Notes: generated from the sequence alone by a model not told the origin. A stretch of 64,000 nucleotides of DNA from Arthrobacter stackebrandtii (GCF_017876675.1 NZ_JAGIOI010000001.1:2294001-2358000), one strand, 5' to 3'. Counted from the stretch's first letter, positions 15,843 through 24,895 are shown. Translations and numbers: made by a program.

Positions 15843-17009
15843 ATGACTACACGCGCAGACGCTGCCACACCGCAGCCGGCCCAGCCCTTGCGGCTCAAAC
15901 GCATCGTTGCCGGGGAGAAGCCCCAGGGCACAATGCGCGGCCTGGAAATCCTGCTCGTGACCGCCCTGGTTGCCTTGATTGGCGCCGGTGCGGCCGTGGC
16001 AGGCGTCAACGCACAGGACGGCGGGGAGGCCGGGGCACCTGCCGCAGCCCCGGCCGCCGTCGTCAATCTTGGCTACTTTGGCAACATCACGCACGGCCCG
16101 GCGCTGGTGGGCGTGGAGAAGGGCATCTTCGGGGCGGAATTGGGGGCCACGAAGCTGAACACCCAGGTGTTCACCTCGGGCCCGGCCACGGTGGAGGCGC
16201 TGAACGCGGGCGCGATTGACGCCGCCTACCTGGGCCCCAACCCGGCCTTGAACTCGTACGTGCAAAGCGGCGGCGAATCGATCCGCATCATTGCCGGGGC
16301 GGCGTCGGGCGGGGCACAGTTTGTGGTCCGCCCGGGCATCTCCGACGCGGCCGGGCTCCGCGGGAAGACCGTCGCCACCCCGCAGCTGGGCGGGACCCAG
16401 GACGTGGCCCTGCGCACGTGGCTGGACGGGCACGGCCTTAAAACCACCCCCTCCGGCGGCGGCGACGTCAACATCACCCCCACCACCAACGCCCAGACCC
16501 TGCGGCTGTTCCAGGACGGAAAGATCGACGGCGCATGGGTCGCCGAACCGTGGGCCTCCCGCCTGGTGCTGCAGGCCGGGGCCAAGGTCCTGGTCAACGA
16601 GGCCGAGCTCTGGGACAAGGGCGAGTTCAGCACCACGGTGCTGGCCGTGAACAAGTCCTTCCTGGCGGCGCACCCGCAGACCGTGGAGGCGTTGCTGGCC
16701 GGGCACATTGAATCCGTGGCCTGGCTGGACAACCATCCCGGCGAGGCGGCCGGGGTGATCAACGAGGCGCTGGTTGAGGCCATCGGGCAGCCGCTCGATG
16801 ACGACGTCATTGCCCGCTCGCTCGAGGAACTGGAGTTTACCTCCGACCCGCTGGCGGGAACCTTCCCCACACTGCTGGACCACGGGGTCGAGTCGGGCGT
16901 TTCCAAGCCCGCGGACCTGAACGGACTGTTTGACCTTTCATTGCTTAACAAGGTGCTACAAGCTGCCGGCGGGGACACCGTGACGGCGGCAGGATTGGGT
17001 GCGGAATGA
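15843..17009 (+). CDS. ABC transporter substrate-binding protein, SsuA/NrtA-like (copy 2)
   Basis: 388 residues. ATG 15843 was preferred to the upstream TTG (15807), which falls in the -35 box. It has the same plan as the preceding protein: basic N-terminus, one membrane helix (about 35-57), then the binding fold (NLGYFGNITHGPALVGVEKG, GAIDAAYLGPNPAL, TTPSGGGDVNITPTTNA). Long blocks match copy 1, so this is a recent duplication. It overlaps the ATPase gene by four bases and is the likely main receptor of the transporter. Confidence 0.88.
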   Translation: MTTRADAATPQPAQPLRLKRIVAGEKPQGTMRGLEILLVTALVALIGAGAAVAGVNAQDGGEAGAPAAAPAAVVNLGYFGNITHGPALVGVEKGIFGAELGATKLNTQVFTSGPATVEALNAGAIDAAYLGPNPALNSYVQSGGESIRIIAGAASGGAQFVVRPGISDAAGLRGKTVATPQLGGTQDVALRTWLDGHGLKTTPSGGGDVNITPTTNAQTLRLFQDGKIDGAWVAEPWASRLVLQAGAKVLVNEAELWDKGEFSTTVLAVNKSFLAAHPQTVEALLAGHIESVAWLDNHPGEAAGVINEALVEAIGQPLDDDVIARSLEELEFTSDPLAGTFPTLLDHGVESGVSKPADLNGLFDLSLLNKVLQAAGGDTVTAAGLGAE

Positions 17010-17791
17010 CCGAGCTGCTGATTGCCGAAACTGAAAGCCGCGGGGAAGCCGGCAGCGCAGGCCGGGCACCCGCCGTCGTACTAGAAAACCTGGGCAAGCG
17101 CTTTGGCTCCGGCGCCCCCGTACTGGAGGACATCAACGCCACCGTCCGCCAGGGCGAGTTTGTGGCGCTCCTGGGAGCCTCCGGGTGCGGAAAGTCGACG
17201 CTGCTGAACATCATTTCCGGGCTCGACGTGCCGTCCGCGGGTGCTCTCGAGGTGCCGGAGGAAGGTGCCGCGTTCATGTTCCAGGATTCGTCGCTGTTTC
17301 CGTGGCTCAGTGCGCGCGGGAACGTGGAAATGGCCCTGAAGTTGCGCGGCGTGGGGAAGGCCGAACGCCGGGTGCGTGCCGCGGAGCTGCTTGATCTGGT
17401 GAACCTGGGGCACTCGATGGACAAGCGTCCGCACGAGCTGTCCGGCGGCATGCGCCAGAGGGTTGCGCTGGCACGGTCGCTGGCGCAGGACCGGCCGCTG
17501 CTGCTCATGGACGAGCCCTTTGCCGCGCTGGACGCCATCACCCGCGACCTGCTGCACAACGAACTGGAACGGGTCTGGAAAGAGACCGGCCGGACCATCA
17601 TCTTTGTCACCCACAACGTGCGCGAGGCCGTCCGGCTGGGGCAGCGCGTGCTGCTGCTCTCCTCCAGGCCGGGGCGGGTGGTGGCCGAATGGGACGTCTC
17701 CGACGAGCACCGCACGGATCCCGGCGCCGCCGGTGCCCTCACCGCCGACATCACCGCCCGATTGCGCCAGGAGATCCGCAAACATGCCTGA
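17006..17791 (+). CDS. ABC transporter ATP-binding protein, SsuB/TauB-like
   Basis: 261 residues. Walker A GASGCGKST, signature LSGGMRQRVALA, Walker B LLLMDEPF and the H-loop region FVTHNVREA are intact. It energises import by the permease encoded next. The start overlaps binding protein 2 (ATGA) and the end overlaps the permease start by eight bases. The substrate cannot be read from the ATPase; the cys context favours a sulfur compound, nitrate being the main alternative for this family. Confidence 0.92.
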   Translation: MTELLIAETESRGEAGSAGRAPAVVLENLGKRFGSGAPVLEDINATVRQGEFVALLGASGCGKSTLLNIISGLDVPSAGALEVPEEGAAFMFQDSSLFPWLSARGNVEMALKLRGVGKAERRVRAAELLDLVNLGHSMDKRPHELSGGMRQRVALARSLAQDRPLLLMDEPFAALDAITRDLLHNELERVWKETGRTIIFVTHNVREAVRLGQRVLLLSSRPGRVVAEWDVSDEHRTDPGAAGALTADITARLRQEIRKHA

Positions 17792-18680
17792 AACAGTAAC
17801 GTCGCCCATGCTCAAGAGCGGCACGGAAGAAGAGATGCGCTCGCTCGAGGCGGGCCTGGATTCGCTGCAGTCAGAGGCCGCTGAACGGCGCAGTGTCGAC
17901 TGGTCCCGGGTGCTGCTGCCGCTGGCCGCATTTGTTGTGGTGCTGCTGGCCTGGCAGTTCTACGTTTCGCTGGGGCTCCGCCGCCGCGACCTGGTGCCCG
18001 GCCCGCTGGACGTGCTGGGGTCGCTCGGCTCCCTGTGGTCCGAGGGCACGGCGTGGGAGGCCGTCTGGACGTCGCTGCAGCGCGGCATCATGGGCTTCGC
18101 CATCAGCATCGTGGTGGCCACCCCCATCGGCCTGCTGCTCTCGCAGGTCCGGTTGCTGCGGCGCGCGTTTGGGCCGCTGATTTCCGGGCTGCAGGTGCTG
18201 CCGTCGGTGGCCTGGGTGCCGGCCGCCATCATCTGGTTCGGCCTGACCGACGCCACCGTCTACTTCGTCATGTTCATGGGCGCCATCCCGTCCATCATCA
18301 ACGGGCTCATTGCCGGCGTGGACCAAATCCCGCCGCAGTACCGCCGCGTGGGCCAGATCCTGGGCGCTTCACGCTGGGAGATGGCTACACACGTGGTCCT
18401 GCCGGCCGCACTGCCCGGCTACGTTGGCGGCCTCAAGCAGGGCTGGGCGTTCTCATGGCGCTCCCTCATGGCCGCTGAAATCATTGCCATGGGCGGCTCG
18501 CTCGGCTTCGGCCTGGGCTCGCTGCTGGAACAGGGCCGCCAGCTCTCCGACATGGGCATCGTCATGTCCGCGATCCTGATCATCCTCTTCGTGGGCATCC
18601 TCGTGGAGCTCGTGGTGTTCGCACCAGTGGAAAAGCGCCTCCTGCGCGGGCGCGGCCTGCTCGCCGGCAGCACGCGGTAG
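17784..18680 (+). CDS. ABC transporter permease, SsuC/TauC-like
   Basis: 298 residues. ATG 17784 was chosen because CAGGAG lies upstream and earlier starts would run far into the ATPase gene in another frame. The N-terminal 45 residues are cytosolic; about six helices follow. The EAA loop of BPD permeases is seen near 190-220 (RRVGQILGASRWEMATHVVL). It pairs with the ATPase and one or both binding proteins. It is the last gene of the transporter operon. Confidence 0.9.
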   Translation: MPETVTSPMLKSGTEEEMRSLEAGLDSLQSEAAERRSVDWSRVLLPLAAFVVVLLAWQFYVSLGLRRRDLVPGPLDVLGSLGSLWSEGTAWEAVWTSLQRGIMGFAISIVVATPIGLLLSQVRLLRRAFGPLISGLQVLPSVAWVPAAIIWFGLTDATVYFVMFMGAIPSIINGLIAGVDQIPPQYRRVGQILGASRWEMATHVVLPAALPGYVGGLKQGWAFSWRSLMAAEIIAMGGSLGFGLGSLLEQGRQLSDMGIVMSAILIILFVGILVELVVFAPVEKRLLRGRGLLAGSTR

Positions 18681-18714
18681 CCCCGCCGCCCCTGAACCGG
18701 CAATTTATGCCATT

Positions 18715-18850
18715 GAGGCGTCGCCGGCGCCAACACTGCGGGCCCACGCACGTCGCGCGGACAACGGCTCGCCTCGGCGCGCGGACAAAGGCCCCCTCGA
18801 CGCCTCGAAACCACAATCATGGCCCCCAAAAAGCTGAATTTTTTTGGGGG
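18715..18850 (+). terminator. Structured region: large stem plus terminator hairpin before cysG
   Basis: GAGGCGTCG (18715-18723) can pair with CGACGCCTC (18798-18806), enclosing two copies of CGCGCGGACAA. After it GCCCCCAAAAA (18822-18832) pairs with TTTTTGGGGG (18841-18850), a good terminator stem for the transporter operon. Confidence 0.6.
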
Positions 18851-18893
18851 TCATATTTGTCTTGTGTGGGCTCGTTGGCACGGCACCCAATTG

Positions 18894-18940
18894 TGACTCC
18901 ACATGACGCCGCATGAACTGGTGTAACGCGCCCCTTGTCC
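18894..18940 (+). promoter_or_regulatory. Sulfur box C (four phased units) and -35 of cysG
   Basis: TGAC at 18894, TGAC at 18904, TGAA at 18914, TAAC at 18924: four units at exact 10-bp steps. TGACGCCGCATGAAC (18904-18918) is identical to box B. TTGTCC (18935-18940) follows, with TAAGGT at 18959-18964 as a possible -10. Confidence 0.6.
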
Positions 18941-18971
18941 GCAGATATTGCACTTCTCTAAGGTCTCTCTT

Positions 18972-20252
18972 ATGGCAATTGTGGATCTTTACCCAACGTC
19001 GCTCCGGCTGCTCGGCCGCCCCGTCCTGGTGGTGGGCGGCGGCACGGTCGCGTCCCGCCGCGCCAAGGCCCTGCTCGACGCCGGAGCCCAGGTCACGCTG
19101 GTGGCGCCGGTTCTCAGTGCCCCGGCCCGCGCACTGGCCGACGCCGGCCTGCTTACCTGGCACGCCCGCGGCTACGAAAGCGCCGACATGGCCGGCGCCT
19201 GGTACGCGGTGGCCGCCACAAACAACAAGGGCGTCGACGCACAGGTCGCGGCCGATGCCGAAGCCAACCGCACCTGGTGCGTCAATGGCTCCGATGCACA
19301 GGAATCTGCAGCATGGACCCCGGCCGTTGCGACGGTCCAGGACATCAAGGTGGCCGTCAACGCCGGGGGAGACCCGCTGCGTGCCGTGGCCATCCGCAAC
19401 GCCATCGCAGCATCACTTGAAACAGGGGAGCTGCCTCTGGGAAGGTTCCGGGACACTCCTGCGGCGCAGCCCAGCCGCAGCCGGGACCGCAGGGGAAGCG
19501 TTGCACTGGTGGGCGGCGGCCCCGGCGCCGAGGACCTCATCACGGTGCGCGGGCGCAGGCTCCTGGCCGAGGCCGACGTGGTCGTGGCAGACCGGCTCGG
19601 CCCACGCGGCCTGCTGGAAACCCTGGGCGCACACGTCAAGGTCATCGAGGTTGGCAAGACGCCCGGCCACCACCCCGTGCCGCAAACGGAAATCAACGCG
19701 ATCCTGGTCCGTGAGGCCCAGGCCGGCAACAGGGTGGTCCGGCTCAAGGGCGGGGACCCCTACGTCCTGGGCCGCGGCGGTGAGGAAGCCATCGCCTGCC
19801 GTGAGAACGGCGTTGACGTGGAGGTCGTCCCCGGCGTCACCAGCGCCGTCAGCGTCCCGGCCGCCGCCGGCATCCCTGTCACGCACCGCGGCCTGGCCAA
19901 GGCGTTCACCATGATCAGCGGCCACGAGGAACTCGAGAACGTCCCGCACGGCAGCGACCACACGGTGGTCCTGCTCATGGGCGTGGGCACCCTCAACCGT
20001 TCCATGCCGATCCTCGAGGCGGCCGGCCGCGGCAGGGACTGCCCGGTGGCCATCATTGAGAACGGCTACGCCAAAAACCAGCGCGTCACCATCGGCACGC
20101 TCGGCACCATTGCAGCCCTGGCCCAGGCGGCGCAGGTGCGCAACCCGGCCGTCGTCGTCGTGGGCGACGTGGTGCGGGTCAGCCCGCTGGCACCGGCCGA
20201 ACTCGCGACCGACTTTTACGGCACGCGGGAAACTACCAGAACTCTCTCCTAG
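18972..20252 (+). CDS. cysG: CysG-like siroheme synthase (precorrin-2 dehydrogenase plus uroporphyrinogen-III methyltransferase)
   Basis: 426 residues from ATG 18972. Residues 1-150 are the NAD-dependent precorrin-2 dehydrogenase fold with VLVVGGGTVASRRA. Residues about 170-410 are the S-adenosylmethionine-dependent uroporphyrinogen-III C-methyltransferase (ALVGGGPGAEDLITVRGRRL, VVRLKGGDPYVLGRGGEEA, PGVTSAVSVPA). Together they give sirohydrochlorin; iron insertion could be done by the dehydrogenase domain or by the CbiX-like protein at the window start. The product is the cofactor of the sulfite reductase at 1.6 kb, and the shared sulfur box ties the two loci together. Confidence 0.92.
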   Translation: MAIVDLYPTSLRLLGRPVLVVGGGTVASRRAKALLDAGAQVTLVAPVLSAPARALADAGLLTWHARGYESADMAGAWYAVAATNNKGVDAQVAADAEANRTWCVNGSDAQESAAWTPAVATVQDIKVAVNAGGDPLRAVAIRNAIAASLETGELPLGRFRDTPAAQPSRSRDRRGSVALVGGGPGAEDLITVRGRRLLAEADVVVADRLGPRGLLETLGAHVKVIEVGKTPGHHPVPQTEINAILVREAQAGNRVVRLKGGDPYVLGRGGEEAIACRENGVDVEVVPGVTSAVSVPAAAGIPVTHRGLAKAFTMISGHEELENVPHGSDHTVVLLMGVGTLNRSMPILEAAGRGRDCPVAIIENGYAKNQRVTIGTLGTIAALAQAAQVRNPAVVVVGDVVRVSPLAPAELATDFYGTRETTRTLS

Positions 20253-20285
20253 ACTTATCCCTAAGCCCCTTTGAAACCCAAAGAA

Positions 20286-21746
20286 ATGAGCACAGCTGTG
20301 TCATCAACCACTTCAGCAACGCCCGGAACGCAGGACCGCCCGCTGCGCATTGCCGTCATTGGCTCCGGCCCGGCAGGCGTCTACGCGGCGGACATGCTGA
20401 CCAAGAGCGAGGAAGTGCGCGACGGCCTGGTTGTCAGCATCGATCTCTTTGACCGCTACCCGGCGCCGTACGGCCTGATCCGCTACGGCGTGGCACCGGA
20501 CCACCCGCGCATCAAGGGAATCGTCAACGCCCTCTACAAGGTGCTGGACCGCGGCGACATCCGCTTCTTCGGCAACGTGGACTACGGCACGGACATCTCG
20601 CTTGAGGACCTGCAGCACCACTACGACGCCGTCATCTTCGCCACCGGCGCCATCAAGGATGCGGACCTGAACATCCCCGGCATCGAGCTGGACGGCTCCT
20701 ACGGCGGCGCCGACTTCGTCTCCTGGTACGACGGACACCCGGACGTCTCCCGCGAATGGCCCCTGACGGCCAAGGAAATCGCCGTGATCGGCAACGGCAA
20801 CGTCGCCCTCGATGTTGCCCGCGTCCTGTCCAAGCACGCTGATGACATGCTCGTCACTGAAATTCCCGACAACGTCTATCAGGGCCTGTTGGCCTCGCCC
20901 GTCACTGACGTGCACATCTTCGGCCGCCGAGGCCCCGCCCAGGTCAAGTTCACGCCCATGGAGCTGCGCGAGCTCAGCCACTCCAAGGACGTCGACATTG
21001 TCCTGTACGAGGAGGACTTCGACTTCGACGAGGCTTCCGACGCGGCCATCAAGACCAACAACCAGGTCAAGACCATGGTCAACACGCTCACCAACTGGCT
21101 GGTGGAGCAGGAAGACGACGCCGCCAACCCCGCCACGGGTGCCTCGCGCCGCCTCCACCTGCACTTCCTGCACAACCCGGTCGAGATCACGGGCACGGAT
21201 GGCAAGGTTTCAGGCATCAAGTTTGAGCGCACCGAGCTCGACGGCACGGGCAACGCCCGCGGCACCGGCGAGTTCATCGACTACCCCGTCCAGGCCGTGT
21301 ACCGCTCCGTGGGTTACTTCGGCTCGGCCCTGCCGGACGTTGAGTTTGACCACCAGCGCGGCGTTGTCACGAACGACGGCGGACGCGTCCTGGGCGCCGA
21401 CGGAACCCACGTGCCGGGCATCTATGCGACGGGCTGGATCAAGCGCGGTCCCGTGGGCCTGATCGGCAGCACCAAGGGCGACGCACTGGAAACCATCACC
21501 CACCTGCTCTCCGACCGCGACGGGCTGCCACTGGCTGCCACCCCGGCCGCCGACGCAGTGGTTGAGCTGCTCGATTCACGCGGCGTGGAATTCACCACCT
21601 GGGAAGGCTGGCTGGAACTCGACGCACACGAGAAGGCACTCGGTGCCGCAGCGTCCGAGGACGGCCCCGTGCAGCGCGAACGCATCAAGGTGGTCCCGCG
21701 TGAGGACATGGTCAACGTCTCCCGCGGCGCCTCCATCGTCGGCTAG
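20286..21746 (+). CDS. fprA: Ferredoxin/flavodoxin-NADP reductase FprA-type (copy 1)
   Basis: 486 residues, ATG 20286, 33 bases after cysG. The FAD-binding N-terminus is IAVIGSGPAGVYAADML; the NADP part has IAVIGNGNVALDVARVL and FGRRGPAQVKF; the end has the family's GPVGLIGSTKGDALETI. It is an adrenodoxin-reductase-type flavoenzyme that passes electrons from NADPH to ferredoxin. Next to cysG and with ferredoxin-dependent sulfite reductase in the window, it is the likely electron source for sulfite reduction. A close paralogue lies at 39.5 kb. Confidence 0.92.
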   Translation: MSTAVSSTTSATPGTQDRPLRIAVIGSGPAGVYAADMLTKSEEVRDGLVVSIDLFDRYPAPYGLIRYGVAPDHPRIKGIVNALYKVLDRGDIRFFGNVDYGTDISLEDLQHHYDAVIFATGAIKDADLNIPGIELDGSYGGADFVSWYDGHPDVSREWPLTAKEIAVIGNGNVALDVARVLSKHADDMLVTEIPDNVYQGLLASPVTDVHIFGRRGPAQVKFTPMELRELSHSKDVDIVLYEEDFDFDEASDAAIKTNNQVKTMVNTLTNWLVEQEDDAANPATGASRRLHLHFLHNPVEITGTDGKVSGIKFERTELDGTGNARGTGEFIDYPVQAVYRSVGYFGSALPDVEFDHQRGVVTNDGGRVLGADGTHVPGIYATGWIKRGPVGLIGSTKGDALETITHLLSDRDGLPLAATPAADAVVELLDSRGVEFTTWEGWLELDAHEKALGAAASEDGPVQRERIKVVPREDMVNVSRGASIVG

Positions 21747-21764
21747 CTTCAGCCGGATCCACCA

Positions 21765-21832
21765 ATGCCGCCCCCAGCGGGCCGTGCCGCCGACATTTCG
21801 GCGGCACGGCCCGCCACGGGCGGCATTTTTTA
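21765..21832 (+). terminator. Strong nested terminator after fprA copy 1
   Basis: AATGCCGCCC (21765-21774) pairs with GGGCGGCATT (21819-21828); inside, a perfect 16-bp stem pairs 21779-21794 with 21799-21814. A run of six T ends at 21832. Confidence 0.85.
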
Positions 21833-21835
21833 TCG

Positions 21836-21918
21836 ACGCCATCGCAGCAATGGCTGGTTTTCCATGGACGCCATCGCAGCAACGGCAATGGTGGCATTTT
21901 GCCGAACGCCATCGCACC
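21836..21918. repeat. Three direct copies of GACGCCATCGCA
   Basis: Two copies of GACGCCATCGCAGCAA at 21836 and 21868 (32 bp apart) and a shorter third, GAACGCCATCGCACC, at 21904. They lie between the fprA terminator and the end of the convergent MFS gene. Three copies at unequal spacing without uniform spacers do not make a CRISPR array. Confidence 0.5.
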
Positions 21919-21967
21919 TGATCTCTCGAAGGGACGCGGCGGGAGTGCCGGGCATTGCCAGGGGCCG

Positions 21968-23269
21968 TCAGTCCAGCGGAACCGGGGTGACGGCGCCGGT
22001 GTTCCGCCCGCCAAGGTCGCGGGATGCGCTGGCGGGTCCGGTGGCCGTCAGCAGCCATGCCAGCACCACCTGCACGGCAGCCACCGCCACCAGCAGCATC
22101 AGCGGCACAGTCCAGCCGCCGCTGAGGGTGTGCGCCAGGCCCAGTCCGAACGGCCCCAGCGTCCCCAAAAGATACCCTACCGACTGGGCGACGGTTGACA
22201 TGGCGGTGGCCTCCGCCGTCGTACTGCCGCTCTTGCTGATGACCACCAGGACCAGCGCAAACACGCCAAAGCCAAATCCGAGCAGCAGCGCCGGGCCCAC
22301 GGCGGCCTGGGCGGGGAGCACAAGAAGTGCGATGGCGCCGAGCAGGTAGGAGCCGCTGGCGAGCATGAACGCCAGGCGCAGGCCGCCGGGCCGTGCCGCG
22401 ATGGCGAGCAGTCCGATGTTTGTCACGACGGTGACCACCTGGGCCAGGCCCAGCATCAGCCCGGCGGTGGCGGGGTCGAGCCCGCCGTCGATCAGGATCA
22501 GCGGCAGCCAGCTGATGATGGAGTAGGCGGCGATTGCCTGGATGGTGAAGAAGGCGGTGATGAGCAGGCCCTGGCGGGTTTTCAGCAGCTTCCACGGGGA
22601 GGTGGCCGGGCTGGGCGCCTGTGCGGGGCGGCGGTGGGCGGCGAGGGCGACAGGGATGAACGCCAGCAATGTGACCACGGAGAGGATTGCCCAGGCGGCC
22701 AGGCCCAGCGACGGCGAACCGAGTTTCATGGCGAGCGGGACGCTGACGGCGGCGGAGGTCGTGGCGCCCAGCGACATTGTGATGGTGTAGACGCCGGTCA
22801 TGGCGGCGGTGCGGCTGGCGTAGTGCTCGCGGATGAACGACGGCATGGCCACATTGCACACGGCCAGGCCGGACATGCTGACCACTGTGCCCAGCAGCAG
22901 CATGCCCACGCTGGGGACGGCGCGCAGGGCCAGGCCCGCCGTCAGCGTGGCCAGGGCTATGGCGATGGCCTTCTCAACGCCGACCAGCCGGACCAGCCAG
23001 GACGTCGCGGCGCCGGCAATGGCGAAGCTGAGCGTGGGGATTGAAGGAAGGAGTGCCGCGGTGAGCGGGCCGTATCCGAGGACCAGCTGGAGGTCGTGGT
23101 ACAGGGCCGAGGCGCTGGAAATGCCCGCGCGCAGGTTGAGCCCGATCAGCACAATGGCAACAATTCCGACCACCGCCACGAGCTTTTTTCCGGGTGCGGG
23201 AGCCGTTGCGGACTGACCGGTCTTGGGTGCGGAGGAAGCGGGCTGGGGGTGCTGGAAAGGTTGCGACAT
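21968..23269 (-). CDS. MFS transporter, CynX/NimT-like
   Basis: 433 residues. About 12 hydrophobic helices; the early segment LRAGISSASALYHDLQLVLG and the small-residue-rich helices resemble the CynX/NimT (cyanate/2-nitroimidazole) branch of the major facilitator superfamily. The substrate is unknown. ATG 23269 was chosen because TACGGT (minus strand, 23282-23277) ends seven bases before it, the leaderless pattern of this window; an in-frame ATG at 23293 is the alternative. It is divergent from the secreted protein gene at 23398. Confidence 0.85.
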   Translation of the reverse strand: MSQPFQHPQPASSAPKTGQSATAPAPGKKLVAVVGIVAIVLIGLNLRAGISSASALYHDLQLVLGYGPLTAALLPSIPTLSFAIAGAATSWLVRLVGVEKAIAIALATLTAGLALRAVPSVGMLLLGTVVSMSGLAVCNVAMPSFIREHYASRTAAMTGVYTITMSLGATTSAAVSVPLAMKLGSPSLGLAAWAILSVVTLLAFIPVALAAHRRPAQAPSPATSPWKLLKTRQGLLITAFFTIQAIAAYSIISWLPLILIDGGLDPATAGLMLGLAQVVTVVTNIGLLAIAARPGGLRLAFMLASGSYLLGAIALLVLPAQAAVGPALLLGFGFGVFALVLVVISKSGSTTAEATAMSTVAQSVGYLLGTLGPFGLGLAHTLSGGWTVPLMLLVAVAAVQVVLAWLLTATGPASASRDLGGRNTGAVTPVPLD

Positions 23270-23397
23270 TGCTTTAACCGTAAGACGTCCCATGTCTAAG
23301 GCTCCGGAATTAGTAAAAACAGAAAATTGGTTTTAATGGTGGAATTTCTTGCCAAGGCGTCGTAATGTGGGGCTCAGGTGCCTTTGTGTTGTGATAC

Positions 23398-24795
23398 ATG
23401 GCACGGTCTCGATTTTTTGGATTGCCGTTGGGGGTGAGCGCGGTGGACAGTGGGCAGGCTACATTGCCGCTGGCCGGTTCCTTGGCGCGCGCAGTCCGCA
23501 TCGCCTTGGGCGTTTCCCTCTTTCTGGCGTTGTTTGTCCTCCTCGGTTCCACCGGCGCATCTGCCTCGACCACATCGGATCCCCAGCCCGCCCCGCGTCA
23601 CGGCCTCCTCTCCGGAATCCTGAACCCCGTTGTGGGCGTCGTCGACCAGACGCTGTCGCAGGTTCCCGTGGTCAAGGACATCACCGGCCCCGGCACCGTG
23701 GGCAAGATCACCGCACCCGTCACCGGGCTCACGGACCACGTTGAAAACACCCTCACCCAGGTGCCCGTCGTTGAGAACGTTGTGTCCCCGGTCCGTGAGG
23801 TCGCCACAACTGTTGTCCCGCCCGTAACCGACGTCGTTTCGGCCGTCACCACACCCGTCCTTGGCGCCGTCGGGCAGGCAACCGCCCCCGTCGTTGAGGT
23901 GGCGGCGCCGGTCCTGGACCCCGTCACCACGGCAGTTGCCCCCATCGTTGGCGGCGTCACCGACACCGTGGCCGGCGTTACCGGAGGGACCTCCGGCGTG
24001 GTCGTGGAGGTCGTCGACAACGTCGTTGCCCCCGCCATCCCGGCCATCCCCGGCGTGACCGTCCCGCCGGTTTCCCCTGAGAGCCCGACGCCGGCCACTC
24101 CCGTCACGCCTGCTGCTCCCGTTGCGCCTGTGGTTCCGCAGGAGCCCGGAACCCCGGGTGCACCTTCGGTCCCTGGGACGCCGGCCAGCCCGGACGCGCC
24201 CGCTGCCGTTCCCTCAGCCCCTGTGATTTCCGGCGAGGCCGGTGCTGTTGTGCCTGGCAGTGTCCCGCAGGGTGCCGACGGCCTCACAGGCCAGCAGAAT
24301 TCTTCCCCACAGCAGGATCAGGCTGTTGATTCCGAGAAACTGCCAAAGGGCAACCGCACCGAGGCCGCTGGCCAGGATGCATCCGCCGAGGCAGTGAGCG
24401 TGCATGCTCCGGCCGCACCGAGCAGCCGCGACGTACTGGCCCGGTACTTTGCTCCATCCGCCATGCCGGGCACTTCCACTGCAACAGCGACGCCCGCCCA
24501 GACGGTGCTGGCAGTTCCGGGCGGCAGCGCCCCCTCAGCAGTGTGCGGCGCGGATGACAGCCGCACGTCCGTGGGACCGTGCGCGCCTGCCGTGGCCACC
24601 GGCCCCGCATCAGCCCCGTCGTCAGGCGTGTCATCGGCCGGTGCCGGCGGTTCAGGCGCCACCGGCGGAGCCGCCGCTGCCCACGAAAACACCTCCGAGC
24701 TTTTTCTACTTGCAGGAGGGCCCGCGGCGTTGCCCAACGTCGACTGGCCACTCCCTGCCTCCCAGCCCTCCGACCCGGGCTCAACACCTGACTAG
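23398..24795 (+). CDS. Secreted Val/Pro/Ala-rich low-complexity protein
   Basis: 465 residues. A signal peptide is visible (hydrophobic 33-53, ending GASAS). Residues 65-220 are imperfect repeats rich in Val with recurring QVPVV and PVT elements (DQTLSQVPVVKDITG, ENTLTQVPVVENVVS). Residues 220-290 are Pro/Ala-rich and the rest is Ser/Gly/Ala-rich and probably disordered. There is no LPXTG-type signal and no C-terminal membrane helix, so it is secreted or held non-covalently. I recognise no family. It lies 100 bases before a chaplin-like wall protein of similar composition, so a joint surface role is likely. Confidence 0.75.
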   Translation: MARSRFFGLPLGVSAVDSGQATLPLAGSLARAVRIALGVSLFLALFVLLGSTGASASTTSDPQPAPRHGLLSGILNPVVGVVDQTLSQVPVVKDITGPGTVGKITAPVTGLTDHVENTLTQVPVVENVVSPVREVATTVVPPVTDVVSAVTTPVLGAVGQATAPVVEVAAPVLDPVTTAVAPIVGGVTDTVAGVTGGTSGVVVEVVDNVVAPAIPAIPGVTVPPVSPESPTPATPVTPAAPVAPVVPQEPGTPGAPSVPGTPASPDAPAAVPSAPVISGEAGAVVPGSVPQGADGLTGQQNSSPQQDQAVDSEKLPKGNRTEAAGQDASAEAVSVHAPAAPSSRDVLARYFAPSAMPGTSTATATPAQTVLAVPGGSAPSAVCGADDSRTSVGPCAPAVATGPASAPSSGVSSAGAGGSGATGGAAAAHENTSELFLLAGGPAALPNVDWPLPASQPSDPGSTPD

Positions 24796-24895
24796 ATGAC
24801 CTCTGCCCTCCCGCCTATTGCCGGGACGGCCACGGTCTTACCTTGGACTGCGCACGCAGACAAGGCCAAAAAATCTTAGTCAGGAGTTGGACATC

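Noticed and set aside
18913-19914. A 333-codon frame overlapping the start of cysG
   Set aside because: It is Arg/Ser/Pro-rich shadow coding in a different frame from the clear CysG protein.
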